Shown here: positions 25,822 through 36,249 of the stretch, piece after piece
Layout of the letters: every line of letters begins with the position of its first letter
How positions within the stretch are numbered: position 1 is the stretch's first letter
DNA from: Narthecium ossifragum
Taxonomy: Eukaryota; Streptophyta; Magnoliopsida; Dioscoreales; Nartheciaceae
Assembly (NCBI GenBank): GCA_963920575.1
Contig: OY986975.1
Location: 3,149,961-3,213,960, forward strand
DNA: 64,000 nt
Direction of reading: 5' to 3'
Translations under genes and position numbers: made by a program
The notes under the pieces: generated by a model
The model's input: the letters and a program-made list of their open reading frames with translations, nothing else
What the model was told of the DNA's origin: nothing
Databases searched by the model: none

Positions 25822-25860
25822 CTTGTAGGCCCGTGCCACCTGGCACGGTTATAAATTGAT
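25822..25860 (-). mobile_element. Helitron-like 3' hairpin end abutting the preceding Helitron
   Basis: The minus strand reads CCGTGCCAGGTGGCACGG then GCCTACAAG, directly joined to the TC start at 25821. The hairpin is strong, but the terminus is CAAG rather than CTAG. Its 5' end to the right was not found. Confidence 0.45.
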
Positions 25861-26099
25861 TTTCCACTAAACAAAATTATTTGTTAAATTCCATAAACTC
25901 TTTTTTCTTGAATGTTGAAAGAAATAGCTTTAAAAGTTCTTTTTGCAATACTAGGATCCGGAACCCAAAATGCAAAGATTTGGAAATAATTCAAATCATA
26001 CATATTCCCTGTGGGAACACAGTACTTGAATCATGTCCAACACAATCAACAACTAAACCATTTAAAAAGACAAAAAAAATCCATCTACTAAAATTCTAG

Positions 26100-29000
26100 T
26101 GGATGGATCGACCGTGGGATGGCACAGACGATGCACCCAACTTAATATTTGTTAGAAAATAGAACTAGGATTTTTGCTTTTACTAGAGTAGCAAGTAATC
26201 CTTTACAACAATTAAAATAAAACAGACGTACCATTAAATCGGTATAAGAAAATTGAAGGGGAAAGACGCCGAATATGAAGAAGAATCTGATCAAGTGTAT
26301 CACATTGTTCCCTTAAGCTTTGTTTGCCCGCCACCGCAGCTTCTGGTTTTTTAGGCAAAAAGCTCCCAGGGTACAACGATCTGCCGCGAACAGAGGGAAG
26401 CAAGCTGTCCGATCACTCTTTGAACTCCAGCATGTATGCGTTTATGCGTTTTTATAAGCGTATAAAAATTCTTACGCGCGTAGAAACATTTTACTGTGCT
26501 TAGTGCATTAAAACATATTTATTAATATAATATTAATATAAATGGGCATCATATGCCATGTGTCATATCATAATTGGTCAACATCATGTAAAAATTTATT
26601 TTATTTTATATATTTTTAATAATATATTAAAATAATAAAAATATTTTATTAATCTAAGTGGGGCTGCATGGGAGATGCGTCACCATGGCCATGCAACTTC
26701 ATGTGACAGCCACCATGATATGTGGGATGATAATATCATACATTATTATAACATATTTTTACTTTATTTTATGAATTTATATAATATTATAACATAATAA
26801 TTTATTCAAATTTTATAATTTTGGATGTGAAGTTTGTCAAGATTTTTTTTTATTCTTATCAAATTCTCAATATACCTTATTTAAAAGTATTTTTAGTATT
26901 TATTAATAATAAAATACAATTTCTATCATTGTCTCACCTTCTAAAACCAAAAATCATTTTCTTATGCCGAATAATTATTTCTAGTTTATCCCTGTTTTTT
27001 AACCCCACATTCTACCGTCAAAAACTATTTTTTTATTTTAAATAATTATTACTAATTTATTCATGTTTTTCAACCTTACGTATTGTAACTATAACGAAAA
27101 AATATTTTCTTATCTCATATAATTATTACTAATGTATTCTTGTTTTTCGACCAAACAACTTACGGAAATAAAAAAGAGGGAGCCATACGTATCATATGTA
27201 CAAGTTTGGATTCTTCCAGAGTGGACCCAATCAATGGCTGTCACTCTAAAATAAGGCCGTGGAATAAAAATGTGGGCTTTGTTCCTTACCTACGTAACTT
27301 GGGATAATGCATGGATGTATGGGATTCGAGATGCGGAGGAGCAGCCACCTAAGTTGAGGGATAGCCTCATTTTATCTTATCCTTTTATTTTTATTTTTTA
27401 TTTAAATATTAAAGTAATAATTATGAGGATTATTACTATTTCACCAATCTCATTTCTCTCTATTTTTTCTTACATGTATTCTTTAATCCCACATTTTCTA
27501 GCCTCATTCAACCTTATTTCCTTGACTCTTATTTTTTCTAACCCTATATCAAACGGGGCTAACGAGGCTCTTTTAAGTTTTGATAAGATATTTCTTGATA
27601 GAATGTGGTCCCTTGATTACTTCAACATTTATAATTAGGTGATTTGGGCCTTTCATCTTTGAATTATTAAGGCGTGGCATCATGGGTCCCAAAACTCCCT
27701 AAGTCATTGGCATGGCTTCATGGGCCCCTTGACATTAATTCACGTCTATCAACAGTATACTGATCATAGAATCAATTTTCTAAAGTGATGTAGAAAACCA
27801 CGAATCTGATCGCACGTTCTCATCCGCCGATGACTAAAATCTAATTCCTCTTATTCTATAGAGAGAAATGAGACATTTTCATTCACCATCGCCGTCGTCG
27901 CCGGCCACCATCATCACCTATGGCTCCCACCACCTTCTCCGGTGATCATCTCTGGCCGCCACATCATGATCACCTTCGACCGCCACCCACCACCTCCTCC
28001 AAACACCATCACCTGACCACCACTCCCATAAGCGGGCAGCTCATGATCCGATGGATGAAAATAGATGATCAAGAAGATCCTTGTATAGGTTTAGAGAACG
28101 GCTCTATCTAGATAAATTCCACTATACTGGATATGTATGCAAAATCTATAGAAGATAGTTAGTAGTTATGGGATATCCAAAATTAGAATTCCTACTTGAC
28201 TTTGATTCCATTAACTAGCCCGGTTGGGCTATGATGAGTTGTGGGCCGAGTCGAATGGTGAACTGCAAGGCTGCATGCATGAGTGGTATTCTTTACGACA
28301 AGCCATGTGGTGCATGTGCTCGGCCCAAGCTTATATAAGCTCACGGGGTATCCCTCCCTCTTCAGCAAACTTATATCTCTTTTTGGAGCAAAGCAGCAAA
28401 CTCTCAAACAGTTCATGTGTACGGCTGCATATATGAATCTTAGTTCAGAGATTTTTCTGTTAATTAGTTCAGGAATTAATTGCACTCGAAAAAGAGCTCT
28501 CTCTTCATGTATAGAATTAGGAGCTTGCATATAAATGTTTGAGGGTATTTTTACACCTTTTAAAAACTCTAAGATTGCATATTTGTCTATTTTTACTAAT
28601 TTCAAATATTATCAGATATATATGTCAAATGGTTAATTAGCTTCTTTCTTAATATCCTTGTGTCAAGTCATCTACTCGATCTAATTTAATTACTTAAACT
28701 GATTAATTAAGCTATATAAACCTCGATAAAACATTCAAATTGCAAATTTATCCTTTAAATTAAGTTTTTGAAATTATCGTTTTTATGTATATGATACTAG
28801 GTGGGCCCCTGTCATCTGGCAGGATAACCATCAGGTTAATGGATGATTCAGTTGTAAAAACTGAATTTGATTAATGAATCAATATGGATATTATATAAGG
28901 TTGATTATATTAGATTAATATACTATAATTATAGAATAGATATAATTGTATGAATTAAATCAACTTTATAAGGGGTGGTTATGCATAACCGTTTTTACTC

Positions 29001-29291
29001 CTTATAAGATTGACTTGTAGGCCCGTGCCACCTGGCACGGTTATAAATTGATTTTCCACTAAACAAAATTATTTGTTAAATTCCATAAACTCTTTTTTCT
29101 TGAATGTTGAAAGAAATAGCTTTAAAAGTTCTTTTTGCAATACTAGGATCCGGAACCCAAAATGCAAAGATTTGGAAATAATTCAAATCATACATATTCC
29201 CTGTGGGAACACAGTACTTGAATCATGTCCAACACAATCAACAACTAAACCATTTAAAAAGACAAAAAAAATCCATCTACTAAAATTCTAG
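26100..29291. repeat. Tandem duplication unit, copy 2 (3192 bp)
   Basis: By eye it differs from copy 1 at only three bases: 27047 (T against C at 23855), 27052 (C against T at 23860) and 27077 (T against C at 23885). All three fall within 31 bases. The short open frames elsewhere are identical between copies. The unit ends with TCTAGTGG before unrelated sequence. Confidence 0.97.
28807..29013 (-). mobile_element. Non-autonomous Helitron, 207 bp (copy 2 of the duplicated unit)
   Basis: Same element as 25615-25821, carried along by the tandem duplication at the 3192 offset. Confidence 0.65.
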
Positions 29292-29505
29292 TGGTAAAAA
29301 CCATTAAAATTTTACTCAAATGAACCAAGAACCACGTTTAACAAAATTTCGAATCTAAACCATCCCAAAAGCTAAATCAAATAATCATTTTGAAGACTAC
29401 CCAGACAAAGAAAAACCACTAATTAAGAAACACCCAATTAATAATCACACCAAAAAGACATTAGCATCGTTCGAGTGCCCATCTGGTAAAGGTTGATGAC
29501 CTCAA

Positions 29506-30590
29506 GGCCCTGTTTGGTACTGGGATGAGGACAACTAATCCTTGCCCCTATCCCGGGATAGCACCCAAATCCTCACCTGGGGATAAGGTTTATCATGGGA
29601 TTCCTAATCCCAGGATTAGAGGGGGTTTTATGTAAAAACCACCCAAACCCCAATCTACTTTCCACCTCACCAATCCATATTTCTATCCTACCTTTTTCAT
29701 CCAATATTATTAATTTACTTTACACCTCACCAATCCACAATTAAATTAATAATATAAAATAATAATAGAAAAGGTAGCTCATTGATGTGTATAAATTAAT
29801 GATATAAATTAATATAAATTAATAATAGAAAAGGTAGCTCATTGATGTGTATAAATTAATAATAGAAAAGGTAGCTCATTGATGTGTATAAATTAATTAT
29901 TATATTTATAATAAAAAATAAAATAAAAAAATATTATTATATTAATATAAATGGGTTAGCATGAGAATGCAATGATGTGTATAACCATGCCATGTTCTCA
30001 TGTTATACCATGTGGCGATGCGATCCTTTTTCGCATTCGCTGTAAGTGGAGGTCACATGTTTGTCACCGAAGGCTACGGTGCCGACAAGAATGCCCCCAA
30101 CATCGTCGAGCCATCCGACCCAGTGGAGGACATGCGGGCATCGATGTTGACGATGGCGGAGGAGCGGGCGTCTGCAGGATATGGCAAATAAGTGGGCGTT
30201 GATATGAGAGGGATTAGCAGGAGGAGGCGTTGAAAAGGACGGGTGAGGTGGTAATATTACACTTTAATTAATATAATATGTATTATCATATTATTAAGTA
30301 ATTTATTAAAGCCAAGATGAATATTTATGTATTATCACATTATTAATTAAAGTATGAATATTATTAATTTACTTTTCACCTCACCAATCCCTATTCCTAT
30401 TCCACATTTTTCATCCAATATTATTCATTTACCTTGCACATCACCAATCCCAAGTAATCATTACCTCCTTATCTCCACTTTTTCAACCAAACATCAAGGT
30501 GGGATAAAATTTATCCCACAACTTATCCCGGGTTACTAATCCCTATCCCATCTAATCCCGGAATAGACTATCTCATAACCAAACGAGGCC
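29506..30590. mobile_element. Harbinger-like non-autonomous element, 1085 bp, TSD CAA
   Basis: GGCCCTGTTTGGTACTGGGA at the left mirrors GGCCTCGTTTGGTTATGAGA read inward from the right. CAA lies at 29503-29505 and 30591-30593. Three copies of a unit with AAAAGGTAGCTCATTGATGT lie at 29763, 29823 and 29862. CACCTCACCAATCC recurs near both ends. A GC-rich insert at about 30000-30230 has an open frame with no family match and may be captured DNA. Confidence 0.8.
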
Positions 30591-30602
30591 CAAGGATTTG
30601 GA

Positions 30603-30695
30603 GGACGAAGGCAAAATAGAAAACCTAGAGCATGAAATCCGCAACCAAATGACACCCCTTGATGAAAACCTAGGTTTTCTATTTTGCCTTCGTCC
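30603..30695. repeat. Perfect 26-bp inverted repeat with 41-base loop
   Basis: Arms at 30603-30628 and 30670-30695; the left arm begins GGACGAAGGCAAAATAG. The element TGAAATCCGCAACCAAATGA occurs in the loop and again at 30703-30722, showing a local rearrangement next to the NPR1-type fragment. Confidence 0.9.
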
Positions 30696-30727
30696 CGACA
30701 TGATGAAATCCGCAACCAAATGAAAAC

Positions 30728-30956
30728 CTAGAGCATGAAATCAGCAATTACACGCATCTCTCGGCAACTCCCCGATGCGCCTAGTATAGATGTACTCCAA
30801 CACCATCGTCAATGCATCGATCCCGACCTCGAACCCGCCCAATAGCTCTCTCAAATCCAGCTTGCTCTCGCTTGGGGCGATTCTTTCATCTAGAGTTAGC
30901 AACCATGTACGTGACACGCAGGACTCCACGTATGACAACATATGACAACGGGACAA
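30728..30956 (-). pseudogene. NPR1-type BTB/POZ domain fragment, broken
   Basis: The minus strand reads KLDLRELLGGFEVGIDALTM then VLEYIYTRRIGELPRDAC. This matches the second half of the BTB domain of clade I NPR1 proteins (the LKEI..DYEVGFDSV region with a YVYSSRV-like helix). The expected zinc-finger segment after the cysteines is missing. The frame shifts, and IADFML followed by a TAG stop corresponds to the DFMLEVL motif. There are no ankyrin repeats. It is a remnant of a salicylate co-receptor-like gene, not an active one. Confidence 0.65.
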
Positions 30957-31175
30957 AAGGGATAACTGTCCCCTGATCTAGGTAGATTTGAAACTTTTTC
31001 AAGGATATTTTTGCAAAACCGCCCTATTTAGAGTGAGAAAAGCATCATATAAAACTTAAATTTTTCTTCATAAAAAGAGTAGAGATATATGCACATCAGA
31101 TCATGCAAATACTCAAATGCAATGAGAAATGGCAAAATCAGACTAAATAAAGCAATGCCATTGATCTGATTCTAG

Positions 31176-31751
31176 TTAGGCCATCATGCAATGGAACTCA
31201 TCGTAGTCGAGCACGCCGTCGCCGTTGAGATCATAAGCTCTAATCATGCCGGCGCACTCCTCCTGCGACTTGACGTCCCCTAGGCGGCTCAGCATCCGGC
31301 TGAGCCCGTCGGCGGTGATGCAGCCGGCTCCTTTCTCGGTCTCAAACATCTCGAAAGCCCTCCTCAGGTCATCATCCTCGCCACCGTAGCCGGTCGGGCG
31401 GCTCGATCCCACGAGCCGCACGAAGTCCTCATAGTTCAAGAAGCCGTCTTGGTCGGAGTCAAACTCACTCATCACCGCCGTCGCTCCCGCCGGTGACACC
31501 TCTTCTCCGGCCCATGCAAGGAAGAAGGACCTCAGCTCATCGCCGGAAATCCTCCCGTCGCCATCCACATCCAGGCGGCGGAAGGCTTCAAGAACCTCCT
31601 TGGCTCCGCCGCCCTTCCGGCTGGCGTTCGGGGAGGCTGGAGGCGCCGGCGAGGCGGGTTTCGGGCGGCGGCGGTGATGAAGACTCAACTTGAAGCCATT
31701 CTGGGAGAACCATTTGGATGGCTTGGACAGATTGAAGGAACTAGCAGCCAT
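31176..31751 (-). CDS. Calmodulin-like calcium-binding protein (CML), intact single exon
   Basis: An open frame of 191 residues with a basic, Ser/Pro-rich N-terminus (about 1-48), which could be a targeting or disordered extension, followed by EF-hands. Loop 1 is DVDGDGRISGDE, loop 2 DSDQDGFLNYED and loop 4 DLNGDGVLDYDE; all carry the acidic ligands expected for calcium binding. The third hand (FETEKGAGCITADG) is degenerate and probably does not bind. This pattern with an N-terminal extension resembles the CML41 group, calcium sensors without enzyme activity. The ATG at 31751 follows a TATA box at 31842-31858. Base composition is much richer in GC than the flanks, as is common for monocot single-exon genes. 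A dead, inverted relative lies at 38607-38962. Confidence 0.93.
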   Translation of the reverse strand: MAASSFNLSKPSKWFSQNGFKLSLHHRRRPKPASPAPPASPNASRKGGGAKEVLEAFRRLDVDGDGRISGDELRSFFLAWAGEEVSPAGATAVMSEFDSDQDGFLNYEDFVRLVGSSRPTGYGGEDDDLRRAFEMFETEKGAGCITADGLSRMLSRLGDVKSQEECAGMIRAYDLNGDGVLDYDEFHCMMA

Positions 31752-31841
31752 TGCTGATCAGGATGAGAAGAATATATATATGTTGGTAATGAATTATATA
31801 TTGTAAGTTGAAGATGGATGCATTGCTTCCTTAGTAGGTAT

Positions 31842-31858
31842 ACATATATATATATATA
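31842..31858 (-). promoter_or_regulatory. TATA region of the CML gene
   Basis: An alternating TATATA run about 90 bases upstream of the ATG. The probable start site is near 31820. The dinucleotide run makes the exact box uncertain. Confidence 0.55.
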
Positions 31859-32269
31859 GGAGGGATTGATTAGGGTTAATTTGGGTTCAGTGTGTGGGGG
31901 AGCTGCAGAGAAGTTTCATGGGAGGGAGGGAGTGAATGCAGAGGTAGAGAGAGGAAGTTGCATGGGGGCTTCCACACATGACCAGCTTTAATTTGAGAGG
32001 CTGTAAGAAGAAGATATAAATGGTTAGCAGAATGCATGAAAGTGGCTTCATGATGCATGGAGTACTGTCAGTTTGAACTTTACTGAGTGAAGGACACAGC
32101 TAGCTGAGCTAGGGTTTGGCCTGGAAATACCTTGGATTGGATGAGATACCAAGCTGATCATCTGCTGTACTTTTCTTGAGAGGTCGTGAAACTAGAAAGT
32201 GCCGTGAAGGTGGAGATGCTGAGTGAAGGACAGGTAGGGTTTGTTTTTTTTTGTCTTTAGTTGGTATGT

Positions 32270-32840
32270 AATTGAAGTCATTGATATTGGTGAACATGCA
32301 TTCATTGATAAGGAATTAATGAGCTATTATTGGGTTTGGCATTTTTTGCATCATTGTTTCTATTTTTGTTTCATTATATATTTATACTAGGTGATGGGCC
32401 CGTGTCACCTGGTACGGCTAACTGTCCGCCCCCACTATTTCTATTATAACTTACGCCACATCAGCCCACTATCTTTTATTTTTCTTTATTTAATTATAAT
32501 TTTATGCCACGTGTATGCCATGTGTATGTCATGTGTATATAAGTTTATGACTCAGATGATGAGTCATAAAAGTAACTGCCCTTGGATCTTATAAGATAGA
32601 TATAAGTATTGATAAGGATGATAAAGCTAACTTAGGGAATATGATAAAGCCAACTTAGAAAAATATACACGTAAATAAACTAATAGAAGGGAAATGGTTA
32701 TAACCGTTTTTGCTCCTTATAATGTTGATATATATATATATCCTGGGGAAGCTCAATTATTTAGAAGATTTTTATGCAAGACCAGGAATTATAGCTTGTC
32801 AGGAAGAATGGTGAAGTGGCAATTTCATAACGGAGGTGCC
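32270..32840. repeat. Direct-repeat segment, copy A (interrupted by the Helitron)
   Basis: The flanks of the Helitron match 36045-36245: AATTAATGAGCTATTAT on one side; GGGGAAGCTCAATTATTTAG and GAAGAATGGTGAAGT on the other. Confidence 0.8.
32397..32728 (-). mobile_element. Non-autonomous Helitron, 332 bp
   Basis: On the minus strand A precedes TCAACATTATAAGGAGC and the element ends GCCCATCACCTAG followed by T. A hairpin CCGTACCAGGTGACACGG lies just inside the 3' end. Insertion between A and T is the Helitron rule. The paralogous segment at 36045-36245 lacks the insertion. Confidence 0.8.
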
Positions 32841-33479
32841 AACGGCCATGGGATATTATACGTAAATATTTAATTTAAGGAGCGGAAGATATTTAATTTT
32901 TTTTTGATGAATTGAGCCGAAGCTAAGGATTGTTATTTACAGGACATGATTAAGGGCTTGCAACCCTTCCTCCGTCTATCACACTAGGCTAGCGTCGGAA
33001 ACACGATACCTTCTAGCAACTTTATCTGCCTGGACATTGGCAGATCTGGGAATGTGAACGATTACAACAAACTCAAACTCCATGAAAAGTCTTCATACCA
33101 ACTTCGCAAGCCCCTCTTCCCTCGACCAGGTTCTCCGCCCCGTGAATACGTCAACCACCTCCTTCGAGTTGGACTCGATGAAGAGCCGGCGTTCATTCCT
33201 CTCCCTTGCCCATTCCAAGGCTCGACACACCACTAGCATTTCATCCCCAAATACCGATAGCGCCAAGACCTCTGATCCATGTATCCATCGCAGCACCCCA
33301 GTAACATTAGTGGCCACCACACCAACCGTAGTCCTGCAATCGCCGACCATCTCACGAGAAGCATCCACCTGCAAGATCACTGTGTCCCCTTCCAAGACAC
33401 GTTCCTTGGACGCGCCATCGGCCCTCCTTTGGGCTAGGAACTCCTCAGCTAATCTTTTGGCACGCCGACTGATAAGTCA

Positions 33480-35255
33480 CAAAATATACATAATTCACCC
33501 ATTCAACTGGGCTTTGTTAGCTCTCAAGCAATGCATTTTTAATAACTTTTCATATGGTTTCAAGTACAAGAGCTTACAAAGAGAGTTGCATCGATTTCGA
33601 GCCAAAAAGACATCAAGTATACAGATTCAGCTTTATTTGGATCGATCCAAGAATTTTTGGATCGATCCCAAAGCGGTTTGGATCAATCCAGACTCTTTTC
33701 CAGAGAGACAGACTTTCTGTCAAATATTGGATCGATCCGGATCCTTAATGGATCGATCAAAAAATCTTTCTCCAGAGAGCTTGGTACATAATGGATCGAT
33801 CCAGATCTGTAATGGATCGATCCATAATCCTTTTTCAGAGAACCATGATTCTCTGGTACATAATGGATCGATCCATATCTGTAATTGATCGATGCATAAT
33901 TCTTTTCTAGAGAGCCATCATTCTCTGGTACACATTGGATCGATCCAGATCATTAATGGATCGATCCATAATTCTTTTCCAGAGAGCCATGATTCTCTGG
34001 TATACATTGGATCGATCCATAAGCCCTTTCCAGAGAGCTATGATTCCCTGCTACATCTTGGATCGATCCAGACCCATATTGGATCGATCCAAGTTGTTTG
34101 AAACCCAGATTTTGACATCTTGGATCGATCCAAACCTATTTCGGATCGATCCAAGATCGGCTGACGGGTAAAAACGGACGCTTTTGATCTGATCTGCGGG
34201 TCCACGACTTAGGGCCTATAAATAGGAGCTTTTGGCTCTGATTTAAGGATCTTTTCTCCACTCTTTTTCCCTCCTTTCTCCAGCCTTCTTCCCCCTTAGA
34301 GAGAGAGAGATTGAGTGCTTCAAGGGGTGGATTTTGATGGAGAAGATGGGTAAAGCCTCCTCTTCCATGGATATCCTACCCAAGATGAGTAGCTAAATCT
34401 TTTCTCCTTGGGAATTTCATGATGTCTTAGGGTTTTTTCTTAGATTTCTCTTTTGATTCTTGATGTAATGACTCTTATGAGATGACTTTTGTATGAATTC
34501 TCATGTAATTCCATATTTCTTTAATGAAATCCATTGTTGGAATGCCTCTTCTTGCATATGGTTGTTTGAGAATTAGATGCTTGATAGGTGTTTGATTGAA
34601 TTCCTCAAAGAAGAGGTCATGCTAGAACCATGGCCAACTCTCTTGGAGGTTTGTGGATCTTAAGATAAGATCTTAAGGTGCTAGAACCACCTTATTCTTA
34701 TCTTAGATGTGGAATTGGATTGATGTATTAAAGCCACTCAATCCAAAACCTTATTCATACGAAACCTAGATTTGTTTTCCAACAATTTGACCTTAAGCTG
34801 GCAATTGTTGAGTGATGATCGAATTAAAGCCTCGATCATGAATCTAACCTTGTAATACACGCGATAAGGTGATCCTAACCCGACACCCCATTAGCGGTGA
34901 GCGATATTAATCCTACGCTCATCGACCTTTGATGATTGGTTGTCTCAATAGATGTCATTCATCTCAATTCATAGAGAAAATATTTTAGACTCTAATTCGG
35001 ATTGGAATTCCTTAGGACTTCTTTCTTGATAAATTTCCTCCTTAGTTGTTTTAGAATATTTTAGTTAGAAAACTCAAATAATCAATCCAATTGTTTTCAA
35101 CTATTGTAGAGACTATATTGCATTTGTAATTCGACCATCCAATTCCTTGAGGATTCGACCCGTACTCCCATTAACTACGTTGTAGTTAATTAGTAGTTCG
35201 GTAATTTGTTTTGTCCGCCTTTGATTTAATTAACGACACATTTCAAGGCGCGTCA
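33480..35255 (+). mobile_element. Solo LTR, 1776 bp, TSD CCGAC, inserted in the LINE
   Basis: It begins TGATAAGTCAC and ends GGCGCGTCA. CCGAC lies at 33475-33479 and 35256-35260. TATAAATA at 34217 points to plus-strand orientation. A minisatellite with GGATCGATCC palindromes fills 33640-34160. No internal retroelement genes remain. Related to the solo LTR at 41983-43630 through GATGAGTARCTAA and a similar start. Confidence 0.9.
33640..34160. repeat. Minisatellite of about 72 bp built on the palindrome GGATCGATCC
   Basis: About 15 or more GGATCGATCC or near-identical sites are present. Longer units with TTCTCTGGTA repeat at 33783, 33855, 33927 and 33999. It lies upstream of the LTR TATA box. 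Confidence 0.85.
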
Positions 35256-36044
35256 CCGACCAACCGTTTCAGCGGTTTCACAAGGCTCTCCAAAAACTCT
35301 GTCATTCCTCTCCTTCCATGCCAACCAGATGCCATAACTCAGATAAGTCTGAAGTTTTCGAACCCCCTGCTGGCTTGAAGAACGAGTAAACACCCTCAAC
35401 GAGTTGACTTGGTTCCAATCAAAAGCACCGACGCCCAACTCTCCCAGCAGCCAATCCACCACTCGACGGATAAAATAACATTCAAACAGGGCATGATTGA
35501 CCGTTTCATTAGCACCACACCGGGGGCATCCTCGATCACTAGATAGGTGCACACACCAAAGAGCATACCTCATTGCAAGCCTTCCCCTCAGCGCCCTCCA
35601 CAAAAACTATCGAACATGGGGACCCACTAGGAGTCGCCACAAGCAGGGGCAGCTGAACTGCTCTGCTTCGTTGGAGCATCGGCCGAACTGTTGAAGGAGG
35701 AGGAAGTAAGCTAGCCGAGGATGATGAAACAACTCCATCGCTACTAAACTCCCACCGGGCCTTATCTCTGCTCCCTACTGTAGCAACGGGGAGTCCTGCA
35801 ATGGTATTAGCAAGCTCTGGGTGAAACAGTACATGTGATAACTCACTGTTCCAGCCATGCTCCACCTGCAGGTCTTTAACCAACAACTCCCCCATCTCTG
35901 AATTCACGAGACATGGTGTGTTGGTTAGTGCTTCATCCCTCACCGAGCAATCTCTTATCAGGTTCACTTGGCTTGCATATATAACCAGGAACCCACTTAA
36001 TGTTTAATTAGCATCTTTCTTTGGGTCGTCTAGGACGACTAGAC

Positions 36045-36245
36045 CGGGAAATAGAAAGCGCCAATAATGGTGAACCTTCATTGATAATTAATGAGCTATT
36101 ATGGGTTTCGCATTTGTCTATCATTATTTCTATTTTTGTTTCGTTTTGTGATCCATGGGAAGCTCAATTATTTAGAAGATTTTTATGCAAGCTGAGGATC
36201 GAATTATAGCTTGACAGAAGAAGAATGGTGAAGTCACAATTTTGC
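36045..36245. repeat. Direct-repeat segment, copy B (empty site)
   Basis: Collinear with 32270-32840 minus the 332-bp Helitron. The two copies bracket the LINE/solo-LTR block. Confidence 0.8.
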
Positions 36246-36249
36246 TCAA

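Larger units (their letters stand above)
22908..26099. repeat. Tandem duplication unit, copy 1 (3192 bp)
   Basis: The whole unit recurs immediately downstream at a fixed offset of 3192. It starts TGGATGGATCGACC. The triplet TGG sits at 22908, at the junction (26100) and after copy 2 (29292), so the copies join with 3-base microhomology. Contents are AT-rich DNA, a MITE-like stretch near 24160-24380, a GC-rich low-complexity block near 24690-24860, and the Helitron at 25615-25821. No intact gene is inside; the open frames found are short and unrecognisable. Confidence 0.97.
32893..35990 (-). mobile_element. 5'-truncated LINE, ORF2 C-terminal region, split by a solo LTR
   Basis: Read on the minus strand in two pieces, 35256-35990 and 32893-33479. 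Order: a linker with DLQVEHGWNSELSHVLF and DKARWEFSSDG, then the reverse-transcriptase zinc-binding domain (CPRCGANETVNHALFEC), then an RNase H-like domain (ILQVDASREMVGD and SNSKEVVDVF). Removing the solo LTR restores continuity at TVGR|RAKRLAEEF. Frameshifts between modules show it is dead. A T run at 32895-32910 could be the poly-A tail on the minus strand. Confidence 0.75.

Noticed and set aside
23020..28605. Paired identical short open frames (122, 137, 74, 83 residues and others) as genes
   Set aside because: They are identical only because they lie in the two copies of the 3192-bp unit; none has a domain, and they are AT-rich and low complexity.
33082..33888. A 268-residue plus-strand open frame
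   Set aside because: It crosses from the antisense of the LINE RNase H into the GGATCGATCC minisatellite of the solo LTR, so it cannot be one gene.
33640..34160. Regularly spaced repeats resembling a CRISPR array
   Set aside because: The repeats are short palindromes inside a plant LTR with variable spacing and drifting units; no cas genes, and the genome is eukaryotic.
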